Positions 22,269 to 34,369 of a DNA stretch of 64,000 nucleotides are shown one piece after another (within the stretch, counting starts at the first letter, position 1; every line of letters starts with the position of its first letter). A model generated the notes under the pieces. The model was not told where the DNA came from and did not search any database. It saw nothing but the letters and a program-made list of their open reading frames with translations. The position numbers were made by a program, and so were the translations under genes. Source of the stretch: Sapria himalayana (lineage: Eukaryota; Streptophyta; Magnoliopsida; Malpighiales; Rafflesiaceae); contig JAREIK010003429.1 in NCBI GenBank assembly GCA_029783825.1, positions 75,389-139,388 of the forward strand, given 5' to 3'.

Positions 22269-23418
22269 GACTAATTATCTATCTATATATCTATCTATAT
22301 ATCTATATATCTATCTATCTCTCTATCTATCTATTTATCTATCTATCTTTGTGTCTATCTATCTATCTATCTATCTATCTAACTATCTATCTGTTTGTCT
22401 TTCTATCTGTTTATTTATTTATCTTTCTATATATCCATTTGAGTAAATGCCTATTGGTCACTTTATCTAAATGTCTATAAGTCTATCTATTTGTCTATCT
22501 ATGTATCTATCTATATATCTATCTGTCGATTTATATATATGTCTATCTATCTAACTCTCTATCGATTATCTATTTATCTGTCTATCTGTATATCTATGTA
22601 TTTTTCTATTTTTATATTTTTCTATGTGTCTATCTTTCTATCTATCTGTCTATCTATATATCTGTCTATCTGTTGATATGTTTATCTGTCTATATGTCTA
22701 TCTATCTATCTATTTATCCATCTATCTGGCTATTTGTGTATAAGTCTATCTATTTATCTATTTATCTATCTATCTATTTATCTATATATCCACCTATCTA
22801 TTTTTTTATTTATCTATCTATTTTTCTATATATATATATCTATCTATCTATCTATCAATTAATAAATCTATCTATTTATCTATCTAATTATATTATTTGT
22901 CAATCTTTCTATCTAATTATCTATCTATCTGTCTATCAATCTATGTATCTATCTATCTATCTATCTATTTTTTGTATTTTGATCTATCTATCTATCTATG
23001 TATCTATCTATCTATATATCTCTATCTATCTATCTCCTTATCTATCTATTAATCTCTCCATCTATCTAATTATTTATCTATCTCTCTATCTAAGTATCTA
23101 TCTATATACCAGTCTATTTGTCTATCAATCTATCTATCTATATATCTATCTATCTATCTATATATCTATCAATCTATTTATCTATGTATATTTCTATATA
23201 TATATATATATATATATCTATCTATCTATTAATCTATTTATTTATATATTTATCTATCTAGCTAGCTATGAATCTATCTATCAATCTCTCTCTCTACATA
23301 TCTATCTATCTAACTATCTAACAAACTATCTCTCAATATATTTACCTTTTTATCTATCAATCAATCAATCTATCTGTCTAACTATCTTTCTATCTATCTA
23401 GTTGTTTATCTTTCTATT

Positions 23419-23449
<31 letters not shown>

Positions 23450-24345
23450 ATTTCTTTCTTTTTATCTATTTATATATCTATCAAATTATCTACCTATCTA
23501 TCTATCTAATTATATATCGATCTACTTGTTTATCTATCTATCTATCTAAATATCTATCTATTTATATGTCTTTCTATCTGTCGATCTATCTATCTATCTA
23601 TCTCTTTGTATATCTATCTATCTGTTTATCTATTTATCTATCTATTCATCTAACTATCCATATATCCATCTATCCATCTAACCATCTATCTATCTATCGA
23701 TATATTCATCTATCCATCTAACCATCTATCCATATATTCTTTTAACTAACTATCTATCTATCTATCTATCCATATCCATCTATCAATCTATCCAACTATC
23801 CATATATGCATCTATCCATCTATCAACCTATCCACCTATCCATCTATCGATTTATCAATCTATCGATCTATCCATCTATACATTTTTCCATCTATCCATC
23901 TATCCTTCTTTCAAACTATGCATCTATCCATCCATCTATCCATCTAAGCATCTTCCTATTTATCCATCTATCCATCTTTCTATTTATCTATCGAACCATT
24001 TATCAATCTATGCATCTATCCATTTATCCATCTTTCTATCTATCCAACTATCCATCTTTCTATCTATCCATTTAACCATCTATCCAAAATTGCATCTTTT
24101 CTTCTATCCTTCTATACATCTATATATCTATCTATGTACCTATTTATCTATTTATTTCTCTATCAATTGTGTATCATTCTATTTGTCATTCTATCAAAGT
24201 GATTATCTATGAATCTATTTATCTATTTGTCTATCTATCTTTCATTCTATATGTCTATTTGTCTACCTGCAAATTATCTATCTATCTATCTATATTTTGT
24301 CTATCTATCTATATTTGTATCTATCTATCTATATGTTTATTTATC
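21807..24345 (+). repeat. Degenerate TCTA array D
   Basis: TCTA units with many TATA, TTTA and TCTT variants. The array contains short CTTT runs (about 22246-22270 and 23434-23460) and AT runs (about 23196-23217). Its right edge is the left end of CACTA element B; the last three bases, ATC, are repeated after that element. Confidence 0.96.
23640..24112 (+). repeat. TCCA-rich sub-block within array D
   Basis: In this part the unit becomes an 8-bp alternation, CCATCTAT, with CCATCTAA and CCATTTAT variants. It is rare elsewhere in the window. It appears to be a local higher-order expansion of one mutated unit. Confidence 0.85.
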
Positions 24346-24860
24346 AACTACTAAAATTCACCGAATTACCAAGCAATTATTTGGTCGGTAATTAGGTGTT
24401 TTTTGGTCGGTAACCCAAATACCAACCATTTACCAACAAAAAAAATCAATCGGCCGGTAAATTATCGACCATTTACCCACCCTCTACTGACAAACAATTA
24501 TCTACTATTTTCCGACAATTTTCTGACTAAAATAATTAGGTCAGTATATGGTCCCCAAATGATCAATAATTAATGACCATTTACAGACCATTCAATGACA
24601 AATAATTATCAACTAAATTCCAACCATTTTTCGACCTAAAGCACTTGGTCGGTAAATGGTCTCAAAATAGTCGAAAATTATTGAAATAATTGCTACCAAA
24701 AACTGACTAAAATCTTTTAAAATCATTTGTCGATAATTGATCTCCAAAAGTATTACCGATCATTTGGTGACATTTTACCGACTATTGATATTTAAAAATT
24801 TTGGTCAGTTTGGTTGCAATTCGGTCGGTAATTACCGATCGAAATTTTATTTTTTGTAGT
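24346..24860 (-). repeat. Element B left subterminal repeats
   Basis: Many direct and inverted copies of GGTCGGTAA, TTACCGACC and TGACCATTTACC-like words are present. These are candidate binding sites for the element's own protein, by analogy with En/Spm. Confidence 0.85.
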
Positions 24861-25102
24861 TTTGCGGTAGTTTTTGTAAAAACTAGAACATAAAACATAA
24901 AAAAAAAATAAAATCCAAAAAACAACCAATTTGATGCAGTTGCTGTAGAAACATTTACAGAAAACACAACAAAAGAAATCCAATTAACTCCAGCGAACTA
25001 CTATATATACTGCATATATATATTAAATACATCAAGAGAAAAATAAAAAAATTAAATCCAAAATCAAAGTTTAAGGTATTGAAAAAAATGTGTGTAATAG
25101 AC

Positions 25103-26300
25103 TCAATCATCCAACATAGTTTCAAAATCATTATGCGGTGACATTTCTGGTCCACATGGTGAGATGTCGAGTACTGTGTTAGAGATATCTACTACTGCTG
25201 GTCCTGATCCAGTTGCTGCCGGTCTTACTATAGGTAATGGAGTAGATGCCGTAGCTGGAGCATTACGTCGGACAATTCGAGGTAGATAATTAGCATTGAA
25301 CTGGAGTCCTCCTTGAAACTTCTTTGTAAGGCAGTCAAAATGCACACGCAACTCATCTCTATCATCCTCATAGTCAATCATGCATCACTCGGTATCGACC
25401 AACAGATACTATATCGTATTTCACATCACGTCCTAAAATTCTTCCATCATCGAGAACAAATTTGAAACTGGTCCTAAAAATTCAGCTTCATAATTTGGTC
25501 ATCTATGCGAGTAGAATGATGATGTCGAAAAACCGACACCATTGATGGGCATATTCTCCTTCCCATCAATAGCCGTATACCAAATCTGATTCGTATCAAC
25601 TGGTGGAGCTGATAAATGAGAACTACCTGTTGCACCATCACATGAACCTAAAGTAGACTATGAATACACTTGAATCACAGCAGCTAATATGTCCTCATAT
25701 CTAGCCTATTAAAAATGTACGAAAAGTATTTGAATTTAAATTCAAACAAAAAAAAGCTAATTTTTTTAATGAAATATACATTTGCTGCATGAGTTCTATG
25801 ATCAATGAAAGTCTGATCATCATGAGCCTTTGTGTGCGTATATCTGGATAAGCAAGGAACATTGGGCTTCTTACCCTCTTTGTGTGTCTATAATTACACA
25901 CAATACATACGTTAATTCGATTGATAAAAAATTTCTTTATGAAAAATGAAGATTATGCATAATTGAATACATTTCACAAAGTAATAAACATAAAAAGTAT
26001 AAATAGAAATAATATCAATGTCCATTCGTGCTCACTTATAGAGCGAGATCTACAAGTGTGTGTAGACATGCCACTACCCTCATGAGACTGCTTTGAGCTA
26101 TGATTGCCCCTCTATTTATCACACCTCTTCATATAATCCGGATCTTCCCAACTACTCCGCCATTCCTTGAAAACATGATCCAGGACACTCGAATCTTTTT
26201 CTTTCTTCTTCAGCCATTTATCTTTGATCTCGTACACGGTGTCCTTATACCAATTAACAGTATGCTTGTATAACACACTTTTGACTACCTCCATTCACTG
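25103..26300 (-). pseudogene. Transposase_24 pseudogene of element B
   Basis: On the minus strand, 26294-26030 encodes a conserved first part: VLYKHTVNWYKDTVYEIKDK, WRSSWEDPDYMKRC, a TAG-type stop, then SHEGSGMSTHTC, the degenerate HTGGS motif. After an intron whose acceptor is ATTATAG (about 25897), the next exon reads HKEGKKPNVPCLSRYTHTKA and DDQTFIDHRTHAANVYF, the family's FVDE block. A further exon at about 25705-25385 begins ARYEDILAAVIQVYS and has several stops. The 25381-25103 part is open (LRVHFDCLTKKFQGGLQFNA). Stops and out-of-frame exons make it a pseudogene. Confidence 0.8.
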
Positions 26301-26449
26301 TGTCCACCTGTAAACTTTTTGCAATTATAAATAAATAATTTTTAATCAGCCAACAAAAGAATAAATAAAAGATGTAAAAATTTTTAGGTAGTAATATTTA
26401 CCGTAAATTCTCTCCAAATCATCGTTTAGTCATTATCTATGGTGACTTC

Positions 26450-28250
26450 CAAATATGTCCATTAGGTTTATATCAAATATGTATATGTATTGATATAGTA
26501 AAATACTTTTTTATATACTAATTTACACAAATATATATAAAATATAAGCTATAAAAATATATTTAAAAATAATTATGCATAAACTTTTAAACTATGCATA
26601 TCCTAAGATACAATTATTTATTGTTATATATTATTTTACATATAATATATATAGTTATAAATAGTTATATATAATTAAACATATAGTTATATATAGATAT
26701 ATTCATTCAAGTAGTTATAAGTAGTTATACATAAATATAAACAATGTTATAAAAAAATATTTTGCATTAAGTATGTTAATATATATGTGTATATATAGTT
26801 CCAAATATAGTTATATATAATTATATAGACATTTATTTATATATACAAATATTTTTATATAGTTATACACATATAGTTTAAAATAATGTTGTGTGTTATT
26901 ATACATGTAATTATAAATATAGAGTCGTGTGGTTATACATATAGTTACAAAAATAGTTAAATGTATATTTATAGATGTAGGTTTATATATTTGTTCATTT
27001 AATTTTATATATTTATAAATATAGTAATGAATAGGTATAGATATAGTAAAATACTTTTTTATATACTACTATATACAAATATAAAATAAATATAAGCTGT
27101 AAATTTATTATTTAAATATAATTATGCATATAACCTTTGAAATTATAGATATAGTAAGATATAATTATTTATAGCTATATATTATTTCACATATAATATA
27201 TATAGTTATATAATAGTTATATGTAATTAAACATATATTTATATATAGTTTTATTCATACATGTAGTTATAAGTAGTTATACATAAATATAAACAACGTT
27301 ATAAAAAAATATTTTGCTTTAATTATATTAATACATATATGTATATATAGTTACAAATATATTTATATATAATTATATAGACATTTATTTAGTTACACAT
27401 ATATTTATATATAGTTATACACATATAGTTTAACATAATGTTGTATGGTGTTATACATGTAATTATAAATATAGTTATATGTTGTTATACATATAGTTGT
27501 ACATATAGTTAAACATATATTTATACATGTAGATTAATATATTTGTTCATTTAATTTTATATATTTATACATATAGATATGTATAGATATAGATATAGTA
27601 AAATACTTTTTCATATACTAATATATACAAATATATATTAAATATAAGTTGTGAAGTATATATTTAAATATTAATATGTATAAAGCTTTTATAGTTATAC
27701 ATATAGTAAGTACAATTATTTATAATTATATAGTTGTATTCATATAATATAGATAATTATAAATAGTTATATATAATTAAAGAAATAGTTATATATAGAT
27801 ATATTTATATAAGTAAGGATAAGTAGTTATACATAAATATATACAATGTTATAAACAAATATTTTAATTTAATTATATGAATACATATATGTATATATAG
27901 TTACCAATATAGTGATATTTAATTATATAAAGTGTAACATATTTATACAAATATTTATATAAAGTTATACACATATAGTTATAAATATGTATGTAGTTAA
28001 AGATATAATTATAATTAATATTTTTATAGGTATACATTTAGTAAAATATAATAATATATAGTTATATATTAGTCAGCATATAATATATATTTTTAGAAAT
28101 ATTATTATATAGAATTATACATATAGTTATACATTATTATATAGTTATAAATTAGTTATACAAAGTTATAAATATAGTTATAAAAATAGTTTACTTTATT
28201 ATAAATATAGTTATAAATATTTTTATATAAAATGACATATGATTATATAA
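26450..28250. repeat. About 550-bp A+T-rich tandem repeats (satellite-like) in element B
   Basis: Words of the type ATAGTTATACATATAGTTA recur throughout, and a longer unit repeats. The landmark GTAAAATACTTTTT occurs at 26498, 27046 and 27598, spaced 548 and 552 bp. The order of sub-motifs is kept between units. The same unit, with landmark ACTAAAATATA or ACTAAAATACA at 46983 and 47542, occurs in CACTA element 4. Confidence 0.85.
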
Positions 28251-29229
28251 TTAAACACGTGTATCTATATAATATTTTTGAATAAAATATTTTTATAAAT
28301 GTTACTTAAATATTATTATATTTATATGTAACACTTTTATAAATAATATATAGTATATTTATCACATTTTTATAAATATTATAAATATTCTATATTTATA
28401 TAAAAAAATATGCAATATAAATATTTACAAAATTGTATAATCATTTAATATTATATAATTGTTATATAAAAAAAATATATAGATGGATAGGTTAATGTAA
28501 ATTTTGTATAGATATTTATAAATATTAAAACATATGTATAAATATTTATATATAACATTATATGTTTATATAAACATATCAATGTGTATTTATAATGTAA
28601 TACGTTTATATTTAAAGTATAGATATTCATACATAATAACATACGTTTATATAAATGTATAAAAGTTTATATATACAGTGATAAACATTTAAGATTAACG
28701 TTAAATAAAATTTTGATTTAACATAAATCATTATATATATTAAAGTATTGACATTTATACATAACGTCATATGATTATATAAATATAAACTATTACCATT
28801 AAGATTATTTGGATGCAAACATCATGTAATTGAAATCAAAATAACTAAAACCCTAAAAATATAAATAGTTGATGAACAAATTTTAAAAAATGAAAAATTA
28901 TAGTTTAATTAATTGTGTCGAATCAAAATAATATTAGGTTAAATAAAATTTAAGCAAAAATTAAGATATTAGGAGGAGAAAAAAACCTAATATCCGAAAA
29001 TACTGAAAAAATGAAATTTCAATTGTCTATATATAATTCAAAGAAACGGAGATGTGTATAAGCAATTTGAAGGAGATGAATAGAGAAAAACTTACTTGGA
29101 TTCAGAAGAAAGATCAAATTTTTTTCAATTTCATGCTTACAGTCAGCTCTGATTCGAAAAAACTACGGAGCTTCGATGATTTTAGGTTTTAATGACTTAG
29201 CAAATAATTTTCAAATCAAAAAATTAAAT
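28251..29229 (-). other. Element B 5' interior, A+T-rich, no gene seen
   Basis: 28251-28800 continues as A+T-rich, degenerate TTTATAAATATT repeats. 28800-29229 is a non-repetitive stretch just inside the 5' end. On the minus strand it holds a TATATATA word at about 29026-29033, and 29088-29100 reads ATCCAAGTAAG, which resembles a splice donor. This may be the promoter and first exon of the element's gene, but no coding frame confirms it. Confidence 0.4.
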
Positions 29230-29992
29230 CAATGAATTACCGTCCAAAATTATAGTCGGTAAATGGCCGATCAGAAAAAATCTATAAGTATTTGGAAGTC
29301 CACTTTTCCGACCAATTTTAATGGTAATATGTTTGTGGTCATTAAATAGTCGGTAATTTATTAGAAATTTCTATTCGCTATATCCATTCGAATTTACTGA
29401 CCAATTTCCTGCCAAAAATATTTGGTCGGTATGTATTATCGGTATTTGGTCGTGAAAAGGTCAGTAAATAATGAATTATATATTCGTTCGATAATTACGA
29501 CCTTATAAATATATTGGATAACCACTATACTGACCATTTTTAATGGTTATATATTTTTGGCCGTTAAATGATTCGTAATAAATGGTCGGTAGTTGGTCGG
29601 AAATTTGGTCGGAAATATTTTTATTCGATGCGCCACTTAGGATCTCTAAATAGGCCGTGAAGTGGTCAGTAATTACTGACCTATATATATGGTCGATAAT
29701 TGATTGGTGATTGGTCGGTAAGTAAGAAGTTATAAATAATTGGAAAAAATACTATACCAACCAATTATAATGAAAGGTCGTTAAATAGTTGGTAATTTAT
29801 TTAATAATCACTCTACAAATTGATTCGTGACCAAAAATATTTAGTCGGTAATTATGGTTGGTCCTTGGTCGGAAAATTTATTTTTGTTCGATATCATTTT
29901 TTTGGTCACTAACTGGTCGTGTTTTGGACAACAATTACAGACCAAATTTTCGTTCGGTATTTTTGTCGGTATTATCATACTTTTTAGTAGTG
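29230..29992 (-). repeat. Element B right subterminal repeats
   Basis: About 760 bp crowded with GGTCGGTAA, TGGTCGG and ACCGACCAAT-type words, mirroring the left side. Confidence 0.85.
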
Positions 29993-30118
29993 ATCTATCT
30001 ATTTTTCATTCTATCATTCTATCTATATATCAATATTTCTATTTTTCTATCTATCTACTTGCCTATCTATCTATTAGTTTATCAGTCTATTTGTCAATCT
30101 AACTATCTATCTATCTAT
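29993..30118 (+). repeat. Short TCTA array E between two CACTA elements
   Basis: A 126-bp TCTA array separates element B from element 3, so the two CACTA elements occupy neighbouring sites in what was probably one array. Confidence 0.93.
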
Positions 30119-30590
30119 CAATACAAGAAAAATCCTATATAGCTAGGGACAATTACCTAGCTAAATAAGAATTTTCTATTTTTAGTAGTGGTCGGAAAAT
30201 TTTTAGTAGTGGCGGATTACCGATGGATCGGTTCCCTTTCTAAAATGCTTCTTGCAAAAATTTAGCGACGCAAAGTGTCCCTGGCTAAATAGTCAGCAAC
30301 GAAAAAATTCTCTTGCTAAAAAAGACAAATTCCCTAGCTAAATTAACAAGATAAATGAGATTTTCTGTCGCTAAACGAAAATAATGACGAATAATTCCCT
30401 AGCTAAAATGATGGTCTATAAATTTTAGCGAAGGATATAGTCCCTAGCCATATAAATTTAGCGACGAAAAATTCATTGCTAATTTTAATTTTTCCCTGGC
30501 TAAATATGCTAGGGAAAATTCCCTAGATAAATTAGCAAGGGATTTTTCCCTTGCTAATTTAGCAAGGTAATTTTCGATAGATATTTTAAT
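30119..30590 (-). repeat. Element 3 subterminal repeats (3' end)
   Basis: Dense copies of CCTAGCTAAAT, TTAGCGACGAAAA and TTAGCAAGGG-type words. Two copies of TTTTTAGTAGTGG (about 30178-30215) match the terminus of the unrelated element B and interrupt the family A pattern. Confidence 0.85.
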
Positions 30591-31229
30591 TTCAAAATTA
30601 AATTTAGAATATAAATTATTTTAAAATTTTTAATTAAATAATTTAATATTTTTATATCAATTTGAATAAAAATTGAAATGATAAATATTTTATAATAAAC
30701 AAAAAATAAAAACATTTAATATCCTATTCTAATTCAATATTTTACAGAATTGAAACAAAAAAATAACAAAATTTTATTTCATCTTATTCATCAATGTATC
30801 TACCGACAGTGCATAAAGTATACTATATTCATTCATTGACATTGATTTCTCTCCCTCTACTCCTCTGATCATCATTTTTCTACTATGGAAAGGCTGTCCG
30901 AGTTGCGGCACATAATGTCTAGTGAAAAATCTCATCACTTATAGAAGTTTTGTATGAGGAATAATACGGTATCATATCTGTAAGAAATTTAAACTACTCA
31001 TTCAAATTTTAAAAAAAAGTTATGTTTTGATACATATATAATTCTGTAATATATATGTAAATATATACTAGCATTTCACTCGTACATATATTACTGCAGT
31101 ATATGTACAAAAAAATAGTAGTATTATATGTGTATATAAAGTGAGTACAAATATACTTAGTATATACGTACATAAAATACTGTAGTATTTTATGTACGTA
31201 TATATTGACTTTATTCATACATATATACT

Positions 31230-31672
31230 CATTTGGTGTTGTTGCTACTGCTCCCGTTGCTACTCCTGCCGCTGCTACCATTCTCGCTGTCACTATCAAT
31301 ACCAATACTATTGTCGCCGTTGCCGACGGCACCACTACTGCCACCGTTGGCCACTACCGCCGCTGGCTGCTGCTGCCACAAGCCACTACAACGGCTGCCT
31401 CCACCGCTACCGGTGTTGCCACTGCATGTTGCGGCTATCATTGCCGCTGCATGCTGCAACTATCGCTTCCGTAGCTACCACCGCCGCCACTGCCATTGCC
31501 GCCTCTGCCATTACTGCCATTGCTTTCGGTGCTACTGCTGCTTCCGGTGCTGCCACTACTTCTGATGCTGCCACTACTTCTGATGTAACCACTACTACCA
31601 CCGCGGCCGCCACTACTTCCGGTGCAGCCGTTGCCGTTGCCTCTGATGCTGTCGCTCTTACCAATACATCTT
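31230..31672. repeat. G+C-rich imperfect triplet tract 1
   Basis: A 3-bp periodic run of GCC, GCT, ACC and ACT triplets with few interruptions. It gives open Ala/Thr, Leu/Pro or Cys/His-rich frames on one strand and Gly/Ser or Val/Ala frames on the other, all composition artefacts unless one is transcribed within the element gene. It contrasts sharply with its A+T-rich surroundings. Confidence 0.9.
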
Positions 31673-32281
31673 AAACTAAAATTTTATTAAATAATTTAAT
31701 ATTTTTATATTAAATTTAATAAAAATAGAAACTATAAATGAAAATTTTAAATTAAACAAAAAAAATTTATATAATAAATTATTCTAATACAATATTTTAA
31801 ATAACTAAAAATAATAACAAAAATTATATTACATCTTATTAATCAATGTATCTACCGAATGTGTATAAAATATAATCTATCAATGCATTGACATTTCTTT
31901 ATATCCCCCTACTCCTCCGATCACCAACTTTCTATTGTGAAAATGGTGTCTGGACCACGGTGCATCATGTCTGTTGAAAAATACATTCACTTATACAAGC
32001 TTCGAATGGGAACAATGCATTACCACATCTTTAAGAAATTTAAACCACTAAATCAAATCAAATAAATTTAAAAAAACTATGTTTTGTTAAATATATATTA
32101 CTACAGCAAAATGTACATATATACTAGCATTTCACTCGTACATATATTACTGCAGTATTTGTACATATAAATTATAGTATTATGCGTACATATATACCAA
32201 GTACATATATACTTAGTATATATGTACATAAAATACTACAGAGTTATATTTACATGTATAGTGACTATATACATATGTATA

Positions 32282-32790
32282 TACTACATTTGTTGTCGTT
32301 CTTGCTACTCTCGCTGTCACTGCCACCCTTGTCAGTCCTGTTGCGGCTGTTGCCGGTGCTATCGCTGTTGCAGGTGCTACCGCTACTGCAGTGCTGCTGC
32401 TGCTACTACAGTGCTGCCGCTGCTATTGCTGTGCTGCCGCTGCTACCGCGGCTGCTTCCCCTGCTGCCACTGCCGCCACTACCGTCACTGTCACTGCCAC
32501 CACTGCCACTACCGCTACCACCACTACCGCCACTGCCGCTACCACCTCTGCCTCTAATGCTGATGCCACTGCTTTCTCTACTTCCTCTGTTGCCTCCGCT
32601 ATAGCCACTACCATCATTGCTGCTGCTGCCAAGGCTACTGCCGCTGCTGCCGCTGCCGACGCCACCACTACCGCTGCCACCTCTACTGCTACCGCTACCG
32701 CCACTACAGCTTCTGGCACCATTGCCGCCACAACCATCACTGCCGCGGCAACTATCACTGCCATGGCTACCGCTGCTGATAATCGGCTTT
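32282..32790. repeat. G+C-rich imperfect triplet tract 2
   Basis: Longest of the triplet tracts, built of GCT, GCC, ACC and ACT triplets, with CTGCTGCTGCTAC stretches near 32395. Same unit position as tract 1. Confidence 0.9.
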
Positions 32791-33540
32791 AACATACAAA
32801 TAATAGGCTAAAACTCTACCCAAAAAATTTGGAAAAATGCAAACATATTAACTAATATATAAAAATAGTTATTATAGACATGAACAAACAAAAATTATAG
32901 TTGATCTTCATATAGTTTCAACAAAAATTTAATTAAATAATTTAATATTTTTAAATTAAATTTAATAAAAACAGATACTATAAATGAAAATTTTTAATTA
33001 AACAAAAGAAATTCATTTAATAACTTATTCTAATATAATATTTTAAATAACTAAAACAATAAAATAATAAAAAATTTATTACACCTTATTAATCAATGTA
33101 TCTACCGACTATGCATAAAGTATAATCTATCAATGCATTTTCGTTGCTTTCTCTCCCTCTGCTTCTCCAATCACCAACTTTCCACTACGAAAATGCTGTC
33201 CGAGTCACGGTGCACCATGTTTGTTGAAATATGTCTTCACTTATACAAGCTTCGTATGGGAAACAATGCGGTACCAAATCTGTACGAAATTAAAACCACC
33301 AAATCAAATCAGAATAAATAAAAAAAACTATGTTTTGATAAATATATATATTACTGTAGTAAATATGTACATATATACTAGGATTTCACTTGTACATATA
33401 TTACTATAGTATTTGTACATATAAACTGGAGTATTATGCATACATATATACTGAGTACTTATATATACTCAGTATATATGTACATAAATTATTGTAGTAT
33501 TATATGTACGTATATATTGACTATATACATATGTATATAC

Positions 33541-33850
33541 CGCATTTGTTGTCGTTGCTGCTGCTCCGGCTACTCCTGCCGCTCCTGCCACTGCTGCAGT
33601 TATCTCTACCACTACCACTACTGATGCCACTACTGCTACCATTGTTGCCATAGCTGCCACCGTCGCTGCTACTGTCATTGTTGCTGTTGCTGCTATCGCC
33701 GCCGCTGCTGCTACTGCCACCACTACTGCCGCCACCACCGCTAGTATCGCCGCCGCTGCCACCACTACCGCTGCCGCTTCTACTTTTACCACTGTCATTG
33801 CTGCCATAGCTGCCATCGTTGCCATTGCAATCACTGCTGCCACTGCTGAA
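33541..33850. repeat. G+C-rich imperfect triplet tract 3
   Basis: Shortest of the three element 3 tracts. It follows a palindromic A+T tract, like the others. Confidence 0.9.
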
Positions 33851-33860
33851 AATAGACTTT

Positions 33861-34369
33861 TACATACCTATAATAGGCTAAAACTTTACCCTAAAAATTC
33901 AGAGACACAAAAACATTTTCACAAATATATAAAAACAAATATTATAGACATGAACAAACACAAATTAAAGTTGATTATCATACAGCTTTAACAAAAATCC
34001 AAAAGATGTCCAGCAATTATGTTTAGAGATTAAGAGAGTGCAAAAATAAAATATTTTTAGAATAATAAAGATAAGAAAAGTTAGCCATCTTTTTTATAAA
34101 GCTGAAATCGGTAAATATGAGACACATGCATTAGAAGGATAATGGTAATGTCTGAATCCGTTGAATCAGTATTTTTTCTTTTCTCTCACATAATGTGTCC
34201 TACAAAGATTCATTATTTGGTTTATCGGAAAAGCAAAGAACAAAACCAGAATAAAAAAAATTGAAGCCTGCAAAAAAAAATATCATAATTATTTACTACA
34301 CATAGACAAAAATAAATAATATTTCAGAAATAATACTCATACTCAATCATCATCATAAGTTGTAGGGAA
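33861..34369 (-). other. Intron and 3' exon remains upstream of the triplet units
   Basis: On the minus strand this matches the 3' part of the Transposase_24 unit. A sequence resembling the 4130-4265 exon of element 1 lies at about 34085-34200, and the sequence at 33860-33960 matches the intron of element 1 around 4380-4470. No open frame spans it. Confidence 0.5.

Larger units (their letters stand above)
24346..29992 (-). mobile_element. CACTA element B (second family), non-autonomous
   Basis: The left end reads AACTACTAAAA and the right end TTTTTAGTAGTG, the complement of CACTACTAAAAA. The triplet ATC flanks both ends (24343-24345 and 29993-29995). Both subterminal regions are packed with GGTCGGTAA-type motifs, unlike family A. 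The gene content lies on the minus strand: a decayed Transposase_24 gene at 25103-26300, preceded (at higher coordinates) by A+T-rich tandem repeats. No TNP2 gene is present. Confidence 0.9.
30591..33860 (-). repeat. Three tandem copies of a 1.05-1.25 kb 3'-terminal unit
   Basis: Each copy contains, in the same order, an A+T-rich part with AATTAAATAATTTAATATTT, the conserved 3' block (landmark AATGTATCTACCGA at 30793, 31845 and 33095), a palindromic TATATGTACATA tract and a G+C-rich triplet tract. Landmark spacings are 1052 and 1250 bp. Element 4 has one copy of the unit (about 43830-44575). The triplication therefore happened within element 3 or its direct ancestor. Confidence 0.88.

Noticed and set aside
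26400..28800. Ile/Tyr/Asn-rich frames in A+T satellites (also 46761-46958, 52626-52892)
   Set aside because: They follow from TATA-type composition; they are short and not conserved between repeat units.
31192..33843. Ala/Thr, Leu/Pro, Gly/Ser and Cys/His-rich frames in the triplet tracts
   Set aside because: All six frames stay open because of triplet periodicity; this is a repeat property and no frame is favoured.
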